A DNA stretch of 22,046 nucleotides from the NCBI GenBank assembly GCA_043757205.1, contig JAYVPU010000183.1:1-22046 (forward strand). The letters run 5' to 3'. Under the pieces are notes generated by a model. It searched no databases. It was given only the letters and a program-made list of their open reading frames with translations, and was not told the DNA's origin. Source of the DNA: CANCDA01 sp043757205. Its GTDB lineage: Bacteria; Pseudomonadota; Gammaproteobacteria; Burkholderiales; Burkholderiaceae_C. Within the stretch, counting starts at the first letter, position 1; each line of letters starts with the position of its first letter. This document shows positions 7,920-16,061 of the stretch, in pieces. The translations under genes were made by a program, and so were the position numbers.

Positions 7920-8680
7920 ATGACAACCCATTATTCGAATTGCAACAGACCATTTATTCGTCAAAAAACTATACGCGACGAAGACTGCACCAATCTCGTT
8001 TCGGCTGGGTTATTGAGGCCATAAAAAAACATGCCCCTCGCGTCGCAAAATCCAGGGCTATTGAATATGGCCCCGGTTCCGGCCTCTACCTGCCCAGATT
8101 GGCTAAGGCGTTCGACTCGGTGACGGGCGCTGACATTGAGCTTGCCTACCTATCGGGAATCGAGCAACTCGCCATCAACAATAACGCCATCAACCTGGTA
8201 GTTGACGATATTCAGGCATCAAAATTTGAAGCAGGTGCCTTTGGATTTGTGCTTTGTAGCGAGGTGCTAGAGCACGTGCCAAGTCCTGAAGCGGCGCTAA
8301 AAACAATATCCAAAATTCTGCAACCGGGTGGTATCGCCATTGTCACGACCCCACAACGTTACAGCCTAATGGAGTTATCTTGCAAGGTGGCTTTTCTGCC
8401 GGGCGTCATTCAACTGGTTCGCCTCATCTACCGTGAACCCGTTCTCGAAACAGGGCATATCAGCCTTCGAAGTTATGACCGATTCAATGCAGCGATTTCA
8501 AACTGCGGCCTCAAAGTCATAGAGCATAAAAAATTAGGCCTCTATGTACCTTTGATTGCCGAGCTTGGTGGCGAAGCGGGCGGGCGTTTTATCGAGGCGC
8601 TTGAAGAGCGTTTAAGAAATACGCCCCTGGCCTGGATGCTTTGGACTCAAGCCTATGTGCTTCAAAAAGCAAGCACTTGA
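7916..8680 (+). CDS. Class I SAM-dependent methyltransferase (Methyltransf_11/UbiG-like)
   Basis: The 254-aa product has a Rossmann methyltransferase core: motif I IEYGPGSG (residues 49-56), an acidic residue ending strand 2 (TGADIEL, D73), VVDDIQ near 96-100, motif IV FGFVLCSEVLEHV (109-121) and the post-motif LQPGGIAIVTTP (135-146). The substrate region (about 150-215) matches nothing I can name. A Shine-Dalgarno AAAGGA (7904-7909) lies 6 bp before the ATG, which also overlaps the GT2 stop as ATGA, so the two are one unit. Base composition is lower in GC than its neighbours: one early line is 38% GC and two later lines are 48%, against about 65% in a dapC line, counted by hand. This suggests a different origin. 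Sugar or lipid methylation is a guess from context. Confidence 0.85.
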   Translation: MNDNPLFELQQTIYSSKNYTRRRLHQSRFGWVIEAIKKHAPRVAKSRAIEYGPGSGLYLPRLAKAFDSVTGADIELAYLSGIEQLAINNNAINLVVDDIQASKFEAGAFGFVLCSEVLEHVPSPEAALKTISKILQPGGIAIVTTPQRYSLMELSCKVAFLPGVIQLVRLIYREPVLETGHISLRSYDRFNAAISNCGLKVIEHKKLGLYVPLIAELGGEAGGRFIEALEERLRNTPLAWMLWTQAYVLQKAST

Positions 8681-8699
8681 AGTCCTCACATCGAACCGC

Positions 8700-9263
8700 T
8701 CAATCCTCCTGCCCCGCATCCAGCCCCGGAAACAACACCTCGGTAAAACCAAACTGAGTGAAGTCACGCACGCGCATCGGGTAGAGCTTGCCGATCAAAT
8801 GGTCGCACTCATGCTGCACCACGCGGGCGTGAAAGCCACTGACCGTGCGCTCCATCGGGTCGCCGTATTGATCAAAGCCCGCGTAGTGGATGTGGGTGTA
8901 GCGCGGCACCATGGCGCGCAGGCCGGGCACGGACAGGCAGCCCTCCCAGCCCTCTTCTTCTTCAAAAGCGCCAAGCGGTTGACCGTCTGCCGTCAGCGGT
9001 GTGATCACCGGGTTGCACAACACAGTGCGCGGCATCTTGGGGGCATCGGGGTAACGGGGATTGAACTCACCGCTGCCAAAAATCACGACTTGCAAATCGA
9101 CACCAATTTGCGGTGCGGCTAATCCGGCACCATTGGCAGCGATCATAGTATCGAGCAGGTCGGTGATGAGCAGGTGCAGTTCGTCAGAATCGAACGCTGT
9201 GACGGGCTGCGCCACACGCAGCAGGCGTACGTCGCCCATTTTTAAAATCTCTCGAACCGTCAA
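8700..9263 (-). CDS. def: Peptide deformylase
   Basis: Peptide deformylase is an iron/zinc enzyme that removes the N-formyl group from new proteins. The 187-aa product has the three family motifs: GAGLAAPQIG (motif 1), EGCLSVPG with the metal-binding cysteine (motif 2) and QHECDHLIGKLY, the HExxH-type motif with both histidines and the catalytic glutamate (motif 3). Translation most likely begins at TTG (9263-9261), because MTVREILKMGD matches the family N-terminus. In addition, a strong Shine-Dalgarno GGGGGAG (9271-9277 on the minus strand) sits 7 bp upstream, inside the last codons of ligA. The TTG overlaps the ligA stop (TTGA), so def is probably coupled to ligA. The 3' end converges on the methyltransferase gene with 19 bp between and no clear terminator. 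Confidence 0.96.
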   Translation of the reverse strand: MTVREILKMGDVRLLRVAQPVTAFDSDELHLLITDLLDTMIAANGAGLAAPQIGVDLQVVIFGSGEFNPRYPDAPKMPRTVLCNPVITPLTADGQPLGAFEEEEGWEGCLSVPGLRAMVPRYTHIHYAGFDQYGDPMERTVSGFHARVVQHECDHLIGKLYPMRVRDFTQFGFTEVLFPGLDAGQED

Positions 9264-11368
9264 GTTTTTTCTCCCCCAAACGAGGCCAGCAAGGCCATCA
9301 ACGCGGCTTCGTCCAGCACCGCTATGCCCAACGCTGTGGCCTTGTCAAGCTTGCTGCCCGCCTCTGCACCGGCCACCAGATAGTGGGTTTTCTTGCTCAC
9401 CGAACCAGCCACTTTGGCCCCGGCCGCTTCCAACAAATCTTTGGCCTGATCGCGGCTAAGGGTGGGCAGTGTGCCGGTGATGACGAAGGTCTGGCCCGCC
9501 AAAGGAAGTTGTGTTCGCGGCGCAGGTTCACCCTCGGCCCACGTCAGGCCGCAGGCGCGCAGTTGCTCTACCACTTCGCGGTTGTGCGGCTGCTGGAAAA
9601 ACGTGTGGAGGCTCTCGGCCACGATGGGGCCAACGTCCGCCACTTCCAGCAATTGCTCTACGGATGCCGCCGTCTCTGGCGTCGCACCCATGACGGCGTC
9701 CAGCTTGCCGAAGTGACTGGCCATGGCCTTGGCCGTGGCCTCGCCGACATGGCGAATGCCCAGGCCGAAGATGAATCGGGGCAAGGTGGTTTGCTTGGAC
9801 TTCTCCAGCCCGTCCAGAATGTTTTGCGCCGATTTGTCGGCCATCCGCTCCAAAGCCGCCAGCGCCGTGAAGCCCAGGCGGTACAGGTCGGGCAAGGTCT
9901 TGACGATACCAGCGTCCACCAGTTGCTCCACCAGCTTGTCGCCCAGACCCTCCACTTCCACCGCCCGGCGGTGGGCGAAGTGCAGGATGGCTTCTTTGCG
10001 TTGGGCGCTGCAAAACAGTCCGCCGGTACAACGGTAGTCGGCTTCGCCTTCTTCACGCACGGCGGCACTGCCACACACGGGGCAGATGCGGGGCATGGTG
10101 AAAGCTAGCGCATCAGCTTGGCGTTTTTCCAGCAACACGGAGACCACCTCAGGGATCACATCCCCCGCCCGCCGCACGATCACGGTGTCGCCCACACGCA
10201 CATCCTTGCGCCGCGCCTCGTCCTCGTTGTGCAGCGTGGCGTTGGTCACAGTCACACCACCCACAAACACCGGCGCCAGCTTGGCCACGGGCGTGAGCTT
10301 GCCGGTGCGCCCCACCTGCACATCAATGGCCAGCACCGTGGTGAGCTGCTCTTGCGCCGGGTACTTGTGCGCCACGGCCCAACGTGGTTCACGGGTCTTG
10401 AAGCCGAGTTGCTGCTGAAGCGGGAGTGCGTTGACCTTGTAAACCACGCCATCAATGTCAAAAGGCAAGGCATCGCGCTTGTCCCCCATCGCTTGATGAA
10501 ACTCCAGCAAACCCGTCGCACCGCGCACCACCGCGCGATCCGCGCAGACCGGCACGCCCATCGCCTCGAAAGCGTCCAACATGGCGCTGTGCGTTGGCGG
10601 AAGCGACCAGCCATCCACCTCACCCAGACCGTAGGCAAAAAAGCTCAGCGGACGTTGCGCCACGATGGCCGGGTCAAGCTGGCGTATCGCACCCGCCGCC
10701 GTGTTGCGGGGGTTGATGAATGTTTTTTCACCGCGCTGGCGTTGTTTCTCATTGAGGGCGTCGAAGTCATCGCGCCGCATGTAAACCTCGCCCCGGACTT
10801 CGAGCACCGGGGCCTGCACGCCAAGCAAGCGCAAAGGGATTTGCCCAATGGTGCGGATGTTTTGCGTCACGTCCTCGCCGGTCTCGCCATCACCGCGCGT
10901 AGCGGCCTGCACCAGCACGCCCTGCTCGTAGCGCAAGTTGATGGCCAGACCGTCGAACTTGAGTTCGGCAGCGTACTCAATGGGCGGGTCTTGTTCTTGC
11001 AGCTTCAACTCACGCCTGACGCGGGCATCGAATTTTTGTGCACCGGTTTGCGTGGTGTCGGTCTCTGTTTCAATCGACAGCATGGGCACGGCATGCCGAA
11101 CCTGTGCCAGCCCATCGAGTGCTTTGCCACCTACGCGCTGCGTCGGTGAATCCGGCGTCACCAGTTCAGGATGCGCCGCCTCAAGACCCTGCAATTCCTG
11201 GAACAGGCGGTCGTACTCAGCATCGGGGATGTCGGGCGCGTCAAGTACGTAGTAGCGGTGGGCGTGGTGGTGCAGCACGCGGCGCAATTCGGCCAAGCGC
11301 TGGGTAAGAGGTACGGGAGGGACAGGTGGCGCGGGTGGCGCATCGTCAAATAAATCAGGCGTGCTCAT
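9260..11368 (-). CDS. ligA: NAD+-dependent DNA ligase
   Basis: LigA seals nicks in DNA during replication and repair using NAD+ as adenylate donor. From ATG 11368 the product is 702 aa. Domains in order: a Pro-rich leader (DDAPPAPPVPPVPL); domain Ia with HRYYVLDAPDIPDAEYD, which binds nicotinamide mononucleotide; the adenylation domain with active lysine K137 in AELKFDGLAI; an OB fold; a four-cysteine zinc finger at about 428-452 (CPVCG...CTGGLFC); helix-hairpin-helix repeats; and a C-terminal BRCT domain (about 625-702). A TTG three codons earlier (11377) would add MAK but has no better ribosome site. The gene follows the zipA-like gene after 24 bp and overlaps def by four bases. All expected catalytic features are present. 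Confidence 0.97.
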   Translation of the reverse strand: MSTPDLFDDAPPAPPVPPVPLTQRLAELRRVLHHHAHRYYVLDAPDIPDAEYDRLFQELQGLEAAHPELVTPDSPTQRVGGKALDGLAQVRHAVPMLSIETETDTTQTGAQKFDARVRRELKLQEQDPPIEYAAELKFDGLAINLRYEQGVLVQAATRGDGETGEDVTQNIRTIGQIPLRLLGVQAPVLEVRGEVYMRRDDFDALNEKQRQRGEKTFINPRNTAAGAIRQLDPAIVAQRPLSFFAYGLGEVDGWSLPPTHSAMLDAFEAMGVPVCADRAVVRGATGLLEFHQAMGDKRDALPFDIDGVVYKVNALPLQQQLGFKTREPRWAVAHKYPAQEQLTTVLAIDVQVGRTGKLTPVAKLAPVFVGGVTVTNATLHNEDEARRKDVRVGDTVIVRRAGDVIPEVVSVLLEKRQADALAFTMPRICPVCGSAAVREEGEADYRCTGGLFCSAQRKEAILHFAHRRAVEVEGLGDKLVEQLVDAGIVKTLPDLYRLGFTALAALERMADKSAQNILDGLEKSKQTTLPRFIFGLGIRHVGEATAKAMASHFGKLDAVMGATPETAASVEQLLEVADVGPIVAESLHTFFQQPHNREVVEQLRACGLTWAEGEPAPRTQLPLAGQTFVITGTLPTLSRDQAKDLLEAAGAKVAGSVSKKTHYLVAGAEAGSKLDKATALGIAVLDEAALMALLASFGGEKT

Positions 11369-11392
11369 CTTCGCCAAGCTGCGGTCAAGGAC

Positions 11393-12415
11393 TCAGGAGA
11401 ACAGCCGACGGGCCAATGCCGAACCGGCTGACAAGTCATGGCCGTCCAGCGTATCGTAGAGCTTCTCCAGCTCGGCCCCAATCACGTCCAGGGCCTGTGC
11501 AGTCAAAGGCTGGCCATTGTCGTCAGTCACCAAACCGTCCATGCTGTCGGCCAACTGCTGCGCGGCCAGGCGCAGGCGCACAAAAGGCTGCTCATTGCGA
11601 TCCACCTGAGGCACATCCAGATTCAGGCTGAGTTCATGGATCGCCGATTGGGTCGGGTCTTCGGCCAGCGCGGCTTGCGAGTCATAGACCAGGCCCAGCA
11701 CCGAGGGCTGTCCCGCCACACCCGCAGGCAGCACCATGCGCCCAGGGATGACACCGGCCACAAAGCCAAGACGCGCCGCATTTTGCTGCACATAGCCGGG
11801 GCTCCAGGCGGCGTGACGGGCGCGTAAGGTCACACTCAACTGCGCGTCATGCGGGCTGGCGAATTGGTCCAGCTCGCGCGCCCGTGCCACTTCGTCGCGC
11901 ATTTCGGGGAACTCGGGCGTACCGCTCAAAGCATCGGCAAAGGCTTGCACTTTCACCACAAATTCAGAGTATTCAATGTCGTTCAACGCGCCGCTGCGGT
12001 TGGCCAGTTGCACGCCAGCTTGCATCACGTTGTAGCGCTGGCCTGCGGCAGGCAACTCCCAGGTTTGCGTTTGGGCGTTGAATCCCTCCACGGCAAAGGG
12101 TTTGCTCCCCACGCGTCGGGTGACGGGCATGGCCGCCAGGGCAGCGTCGCCCGAAACCGGGTGCTCAAACGCCAAGGGCACGATGACGTCGATCAGCGCA
12201 TCCAGGCCCGGTTTTTTCTCAGGCGTGGGCAAGGGAAACTGCGCCGCATCAAAGACCGGATCGAACAGCGTGTTGCCGCCCTCAGGGTCCACGCGGGCGG
12301 GCTCGGGGTCGGCCTGGCGCGGCTGGTTGCGGCGGGCTTGCCAAGCCCCGTGCGCGACAACGGCAGCTAACACGACGCCCCCAGCAACGGCCAGACTGAT
12401 TTGAAGTGTGCTCAT
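11393..12415 (-). CDS. zipA: ZipA-like cell division protein
   Basis: ZipA is an inner-membrane protein that binds the C-terminal tail of FtsZ and links the Z ring to the membrane. The 340-aa product begins with a single transmembrane helix (about residues 5-26, LAVAGGVVLAAVVAHGAW), then a charged Pro-rich linker, then a soluble region. The last ~130 residues (from about YVQQNAARLGF onward, with LSLNLDVPQV, LRLAAQQLADSMDGLVTDD and a C-terminal helix) fit the ZipA FtsZ-binding fold. The similarity is to the betaproteobacterial version rather than the E. coli one, so the name rests partly on the position between smc and ligA, where Burkholderiales keep zipA. ATG 12415 lies 13 bp after the smc stop with no strong ribosome site. 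Confidence 0.8.
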   Translation of the reverse strand: MSTLQISLAVAGGVVLAAVVAHGAWQARRNQPRQADPEPARVDPEGGNTLFDPVFDAAQFPLPTPEKKPGLDALIDVIVPLAFEHPVSGDAALAAMPVTRRVGSKPFAVEGFNAQTQTWELPAAGQRYNVMQAGVQLANRSGALNDIEYSEFVVKVQAFADALSGTPEFPEMRDEVARARELDQFASPHDAQLSVTLRARHAAWSPGYVQQNAARLGFVAGVIPGRMVLPAGVAGQPSVLGLVYDSQAALAEDPTQSAIHELSLNLDVPQVDRNEQPFVRLRLAAQQLADSMDGLVTDDNGQPLTAQALDVIGAELEKLYDTLDGHDLSAGSALARRLFS

Positions 12416-12428
12416 AAATGCATGATGT

Positions 12429-15400
12429 CTAGCTTGTCTCGGCCAAAGAAACCGCCGACTCCATGTCCACCACCACGATGCGCGAGACGCCCTGCTCCTG
12501 CATCGTCACGCCAATCAACTGCTCGGCCATTTCCATGGCGATTTTATTGTGGCTGATGAACAAAAACTGGGTGCCACGGCTCATGCTGGAAACCAGCTTG
12601 GCGTAGCGCTCGGTGTTGGCATCGTCCAGCGGCGCGTCCACCTCGTCGAGCAGGCAAAACGGGGCCGGGTTGAGTTGAAAAATGGCAAACACCAGCGCAA
12701 TGGCCGTCAGGGCTTTTTCACCGCCCGACAGCAAATGAATCGTCTGATTCTTCTTGCCTGGCGGTTGCGCCATGACCTGCACGCCCGAGTCCAAAATCTC
12801 GTCGCCCGTCATCATGAGTTTGGCCTGACCACCGCCAAACAACTCAGGGAACATCTTGCCAAAGTGCTCGTTGACAGAGTTGAACGTGCCGCTGAGCAGC
12901 TCACGGGTTTCGCCGTCGATCTTGCGGATGGCGTCTTCCAACGTGGTCATGGCCTCCACCAAATCCGCCGTCTGCGCGTCCAGGAACTGCTTGCGCTCAC
13001 GGGCTGCGGTCAGCTCATCCAACGCGGCCAGATTGACCGCGCCCAAAGCCGCAATTTCGCGGTTCAGACGGTCAATTTCACTTTGCAAACCGGCCAAACG
13101 CACGCTGCCGGTTTCAATCGACAGGGCCAGTGCAGCCAGATCGGCTTTGGCGTCTTCCAGCAACTGGCTGTACTGCTCAAAGCCCAGACGCGCGGCTTGC
13201 GCTTTGAGCTGAATATCGGTGATGCGTTGACGCAGCGGCTCCTGCTCGCGATCCAGCTGCAAACGACGCTCATCACTGGCGCGCAGCTTGGTGGTCAGGT
13301 CGTCGTATTCACTGCGGCGGGTCGAGAGGTTTTGCTCGCGCTCCAATTTAAGCGCCAGTGCGTTTTGCAAGCCGGCTTGGGCGGCGGCGTCGGTCAGGCG
13401 GGTGAGCTCATCGCGTGCGCGCTGTTCTTCTGCGGCAACGCTGGTGGTCTGCTGCGTGGCCGTGTCCATCGTGCGGGCGAGTTCGGCCTTGCGGGCGTCC
13501 AGCGTGCGCAGTGAGAACGTGGCCTCTTGCGCTTGGCGCTCCAGGCTGCGCTGCTGCTCTCTGGAGGCAGCTAGTTTGCGCTCGGCTTCCAGCACACGCT
13601 CATCCAGTTGCGCATGGCGCTCCTGGCTATCGGCCAAAGCCATGTCCAGCGATTCAAAGCGGCCTTCAGCAGCCACTCTTCGCTCCTGCAAGTCTTCCAA
13701 CTGGGCGTCCACCTCGGCCAAGTCACCTGCCAATTGGGCGCTGCGGGCGCGCGCTTGCTCGGCCAGTTGCGTGAGCCGCAGTGTTTCCACCTGTAGCGCA
13801 TGGGCGCGGGTCTGGCTCTCGGTCGCTTCGCGGCGGGCCTGAACCAGCCGTTGTGATGCATCGGCATAAGCCGATTCGGCCCGCACCAGGGCCGTGCGCG
13901 ACTCTTCGCTGATGAGTATTTGCGCACGCAACTGCTTCTCAAGGTTTTCGATTTCCTGCGCGCGGGCCAGTAAACCGGCTTGCTCTGAATCAGGCGCGTA
14001 AAAGCTCACGCCATGCGCGCTCACCGCATGGCCGTTTTTAACGAACAGGGTGTCGCCGGGCTGGAGCTGGCTGCGCAGACTCAGCGCTTCTTCAAAGCTT
14101 TGCGCGACGAAACAACCCTGCAACCAATCCACCAGCACGGCCCGCAGGCCCGCATCGTTCACGCGCAGCAAGTCCGACAGGCGAGGCAAAGTGGTGTTGC
14201 CCTCTGGCAGGCTGGCAGCGGGCGGACTGTAAAACGCCAACTTGGCAGGTGGTGCGTCAGCCCCGGCGACACCCAGAAAGCCGCGCACCATCTCCAGCCG
14301 GCTCACCTGCAGCGCGCCCATTCGCTCACGCAGGGCGGCCTCCAGCGCATTTTCCCAGCCCAGCTCAATGTGCAGTTGGGTCCACAGACCCTGCAAATCG
14401 GCCAGACCATGCTTGGCCAGCCAAGGCTGTAGCTTGCCGTCGGTTTTGACTTTTTCTTGCAGTGCTTTCAACGCCTCCAGCCGGGCCGACAACTCGGCCT
14501 TGAGGGCGGACTCGGTGTTGGCCAGTTGCTGCTGCGTACGCCGCGCCTCGTCCAACTGGGGCACGCTGTCTTGCAGCTCGTGCAGGCGAGCATCCAGCAC
14601 GCTGGCGGACTCCTGCGCTTCATCCAACTGTTCTTGCAAATTTTGCAGACGGGCTTCGTCCGGCGCGGCCAGGGCGTTTTTATCGGCACTTAGGCGCTCG
14701 CGACGCACCTCGGATTGACGCGATTGCTCTTCAATGCCGCGCTGCTCTGCCGCCAGCACCTGGATTTGCTGCTGCACCTGCGTCACGCTGGTGCGCTGCT
14801 CGTTGGCTTTGTTCTGCGCCAGACGCAGCGCGTCTTCCATGTCGGGCAAAAACTGCGCCTGCTCTTCCAATTGCGCGGCCAGCAGCTCGGTTTGCTCTTC
14901 GCCCACCAAGGCCAGTTCGGCCAGGCGCTCCAATTCGGCGCGGGCATCTTCATGGCGGGTGGCCCATTGCGCGGTCTGCTCGGCCAGCGTTACCAAACGC
15001 TGCTCCACGCGCTGGCGGCCCTCCACCACAAAGCGGATTTCGGCCTCCAGCCGCCCCACCTCGGTACTGGCCTCGTACAGCAAGCCTTGCGATTGATTGA
15101 CCTGGTCGCCTGCGGCATAGTGCGCCTGGCGAATCGTCTCCAAATCGGCTTCGATGTGGCGCAACGAAGCCACGCGCGACTCCAGCTCGTTCACCGCTTT
15201 GTCAGCATCTACCTTGATGCGGGTCTGGTCGGCCTCGGACTCGGCGCGCCGCAAGAACCAAAGCTGCTGCTGCTTGAGCGTGCTGTCCGCTTGCAGCGTG
15301 TTGAACTTGCGGGCCACCTCGGCCTGCTTTTCCAGCTTGTCCAGATTGGCGTTGAGCTCGCGCAGGATGTCTTCCACGCGGGTCAGGTTTTCGCGCGTGT

Positions 15401-15956
15401 CGGACAGGCGGTTTTCCGTTTCGCGGCGGCGTTCTTTGTACTTGGAAACCCCGGCCGCTTCTTCCAGGAACAAGCGCAGCTCTTCGGGTTTGGACTCGAT
15501 GATGCGGCTGATCGTGCCCTGGCCGATGATGGCGTAAGCGCGCGGCCCCAGGCCTGTGCCCAGAAACACGTCTTGCACGTCGCGGCGGCGCACGGGCTGG
15601 TTGTTGAGGTAGTAGCTGCTGGTGCCATCGCGCGTCAGCACCCGCTTGACGGCAATCTCGGTGAACTGGCTCCACTGGCCACCCGCACGGTGGTCAGAAT
15701 TGTCAAAAATTAGCTCCACGCTGGCCCGGCTGGCGGGCTTGCGGATGTTGGTGCCATTGAAGATCACGTCCTGCATGGACTCACCCCGCAGCTCACTGGC
15801 GCGGCTTTCGCCCAGCACCCAGCGCACGGCGTCCATGATGTTGGACTTGCCGCAGCCGTTCGGCCCGACCACGCCCACCAGCTGCCCTGGCAACATGAAG
15901 TTGGTGGGCTCGGCAAAGGACTTGAAGCCCGTGAGTTTGATCGAATTAAGACGCAC
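12429..15956 (-). CDS. smc: Chromosome segregation / condensin ATPase Smc
   Basis: Smc is the large ATPase of bacterial condensin, which works with ScpA and ScpB to compact and separate chromosomes. The 1175-aa product has a Walker A motif GPNGCGKSN (K37), a first long coiled coil (about 165-505), a hinge of about 160 residues (about 505-665) and a second coiled coil. The C-terminal head holds signature LLSGGEKALTAIAL (about 1075) and Walker B FCLLDEVDAPLDD (about 1100). The start is GTG 15956, fixed by MRLNSIKLTGFKSFAEP, the usual Smc N-terminus; I see no Shine-Dalgarno sequence before it. It is first in the minus-strand cluster and diverges from dapC across 105 bp. Neither scpA nor scpB is in the window. 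Confidence 0.97.
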   Translation of the reverse strand: MRLNSIKLTGFKSFAEPTNFMLPGQLVGVVGPNGCGKSNIMDAVRWVLGESRASELRGESMQDVIFNGTNIRKPASRASVELIFDNSDHRAGGQWSQFTEIAVKRVLTRDGTSSYYLNNQPVRRRDVQDVFLGTGLGPRAYAIIGQGTISRIIESKPEELRLFLEEAAGVSKYKERRRETENRLSDTRENLTRVEDILRELNANLDKLEKQAEVARKFNTLQADSTLKQQQLWFLRRAESEADQTRIKVDADKAVNELESRVASLRHIEADLETIRQAHYAAGDQVNQSQGLLYEASTEVGRLEAEIRFVVEGRQRVEQRLVTLAEQTAQWATRHEDARAELERLAELALVGEEQTELLAAQLEEQAQFLPDMEDALRLAQNKANEQRTSVTQVQQQIQVLAAEQRGIEEQSRQSEVRRERLSADKNALAAPDEARLQNLQEQLDEAQESASVLDARLHELQDSVPQLDEARRTQQQLANTESALKAELSARLEALKALQEKVKTDGKLQPWLAKHGLADLQGLWTQLHIELGWENALEAALRERMGALQVSRLEMVRGFLGVAGADAPPAKLAFYSPPAASLPEGNTTLPRLSDLLRVNDAGLRAVLVDWLQGCFVAQSFEEALSLRSQLQPGDTLFVKNGHAVSAHGVSFYAPDSEQAGLLARAQEIENLEKQLRAQILISEESRTALVRAESAYADASQRLVQARREATESQTRAHALQVETLRLTQLAEQARARSAQLAGDLAEVDAQLEDLQERRVAAEGRFESLDMALADSQERHAQLDERVLEAERKLAASREQQRSLERQAQEATFSLRTLDARKAELARTMDTATQQTTSVAAEEQRARDELTRLTDAAAQAGLQNALALKLEREQNLSTRRSEYDDLTTKLRASDERRLQLDREQEPLRQRITDIQLKAQAARLGFEQYSQLLEDAKADLAALALSIETGSVRLAGLQSEIDRLNREIAALGAVNLAALDELTAARERKQFLDAQTADLVEAMTTLEDAIRKIDGETRELLSGTFNSVNEHFGKMFPELFGGGQAKLMMTGDEILDSGVQVMAQPPGKKNQTIHLLSGGEKALTAIALVFAIFQLNPAPFCLLDEVDAPLDDANTERYAKLVSSMSRGTQFLFISHNKIAMEMAEQLIGVTMQEQGVSRIVVVDMESAVSLAETS

Positions 15957-16061
15957 GACGAAATTTAAAAATAGCCAAGCTATTGATTACATTGAAAATT
16001 ATTCGAACCCTGCGCTTGGCAGGGGGCTTGATGATACCGTGAGCGCCGATAATGCAGGCCC
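15957..16061. promoter_or_regulatory. Divergent smc/dapC intergenic region with two small hairpins
   Basis: These 105 bp must hold the signals for two outward-reading clusters. The half near smc (15960-16005) is strikingly AT-rich. It contains a 6-bp inverted repeat AATAGC-CAA-GCTATT (15970-15984). Nearer dapC is a second perfect hairpin, CCCTGC-GCTTG-GCAGGG (16008-16024). For smc, TTCAAT and TATTTT on the minus strand with a 17-bp gap form a weak sigma70-like pair. I could not find a convincing -35/-10 pair for dapC. A regulator site is possible but unproven. Confidence 0.4.

Noticed and set aside
8657..8682. Small alternative hairpins (GTGCTT/AAGCAC and CTTCAA/TTGAAG) at the convergent end of the methyltransferase gene
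   Set aside because: Stems are only 6 bp, mutually exclusive, mostly inside the coding region and lack a T-run, so a terminator call is not supported.
10100..10140. CTAGCGC/CAGCTTGG bases in ligA as another copy of the Comamonadaceae repeat
   Set aside because: The encoded residues (LLEKRQADALAFTMP) align with ordinary LigA without extra length, so no insertion is indicated.
10118..11149. 343-codon plus-strand frame opposite ligA
   Set aside because: It mirrors the LigA adenylation and OB domains and has no domain signal of its own.
12549..15713. Long open frames (over 300 codons) on the plus strand opposite smc (12549-13514 and 14715-15713)
   Set aside because: They lie fully antisense to a well-supported Smc protein, have low-complexity Arg/Gly/Leu/Gln-rich translations with no domains, and are expected by chance in GC-rich DNA.
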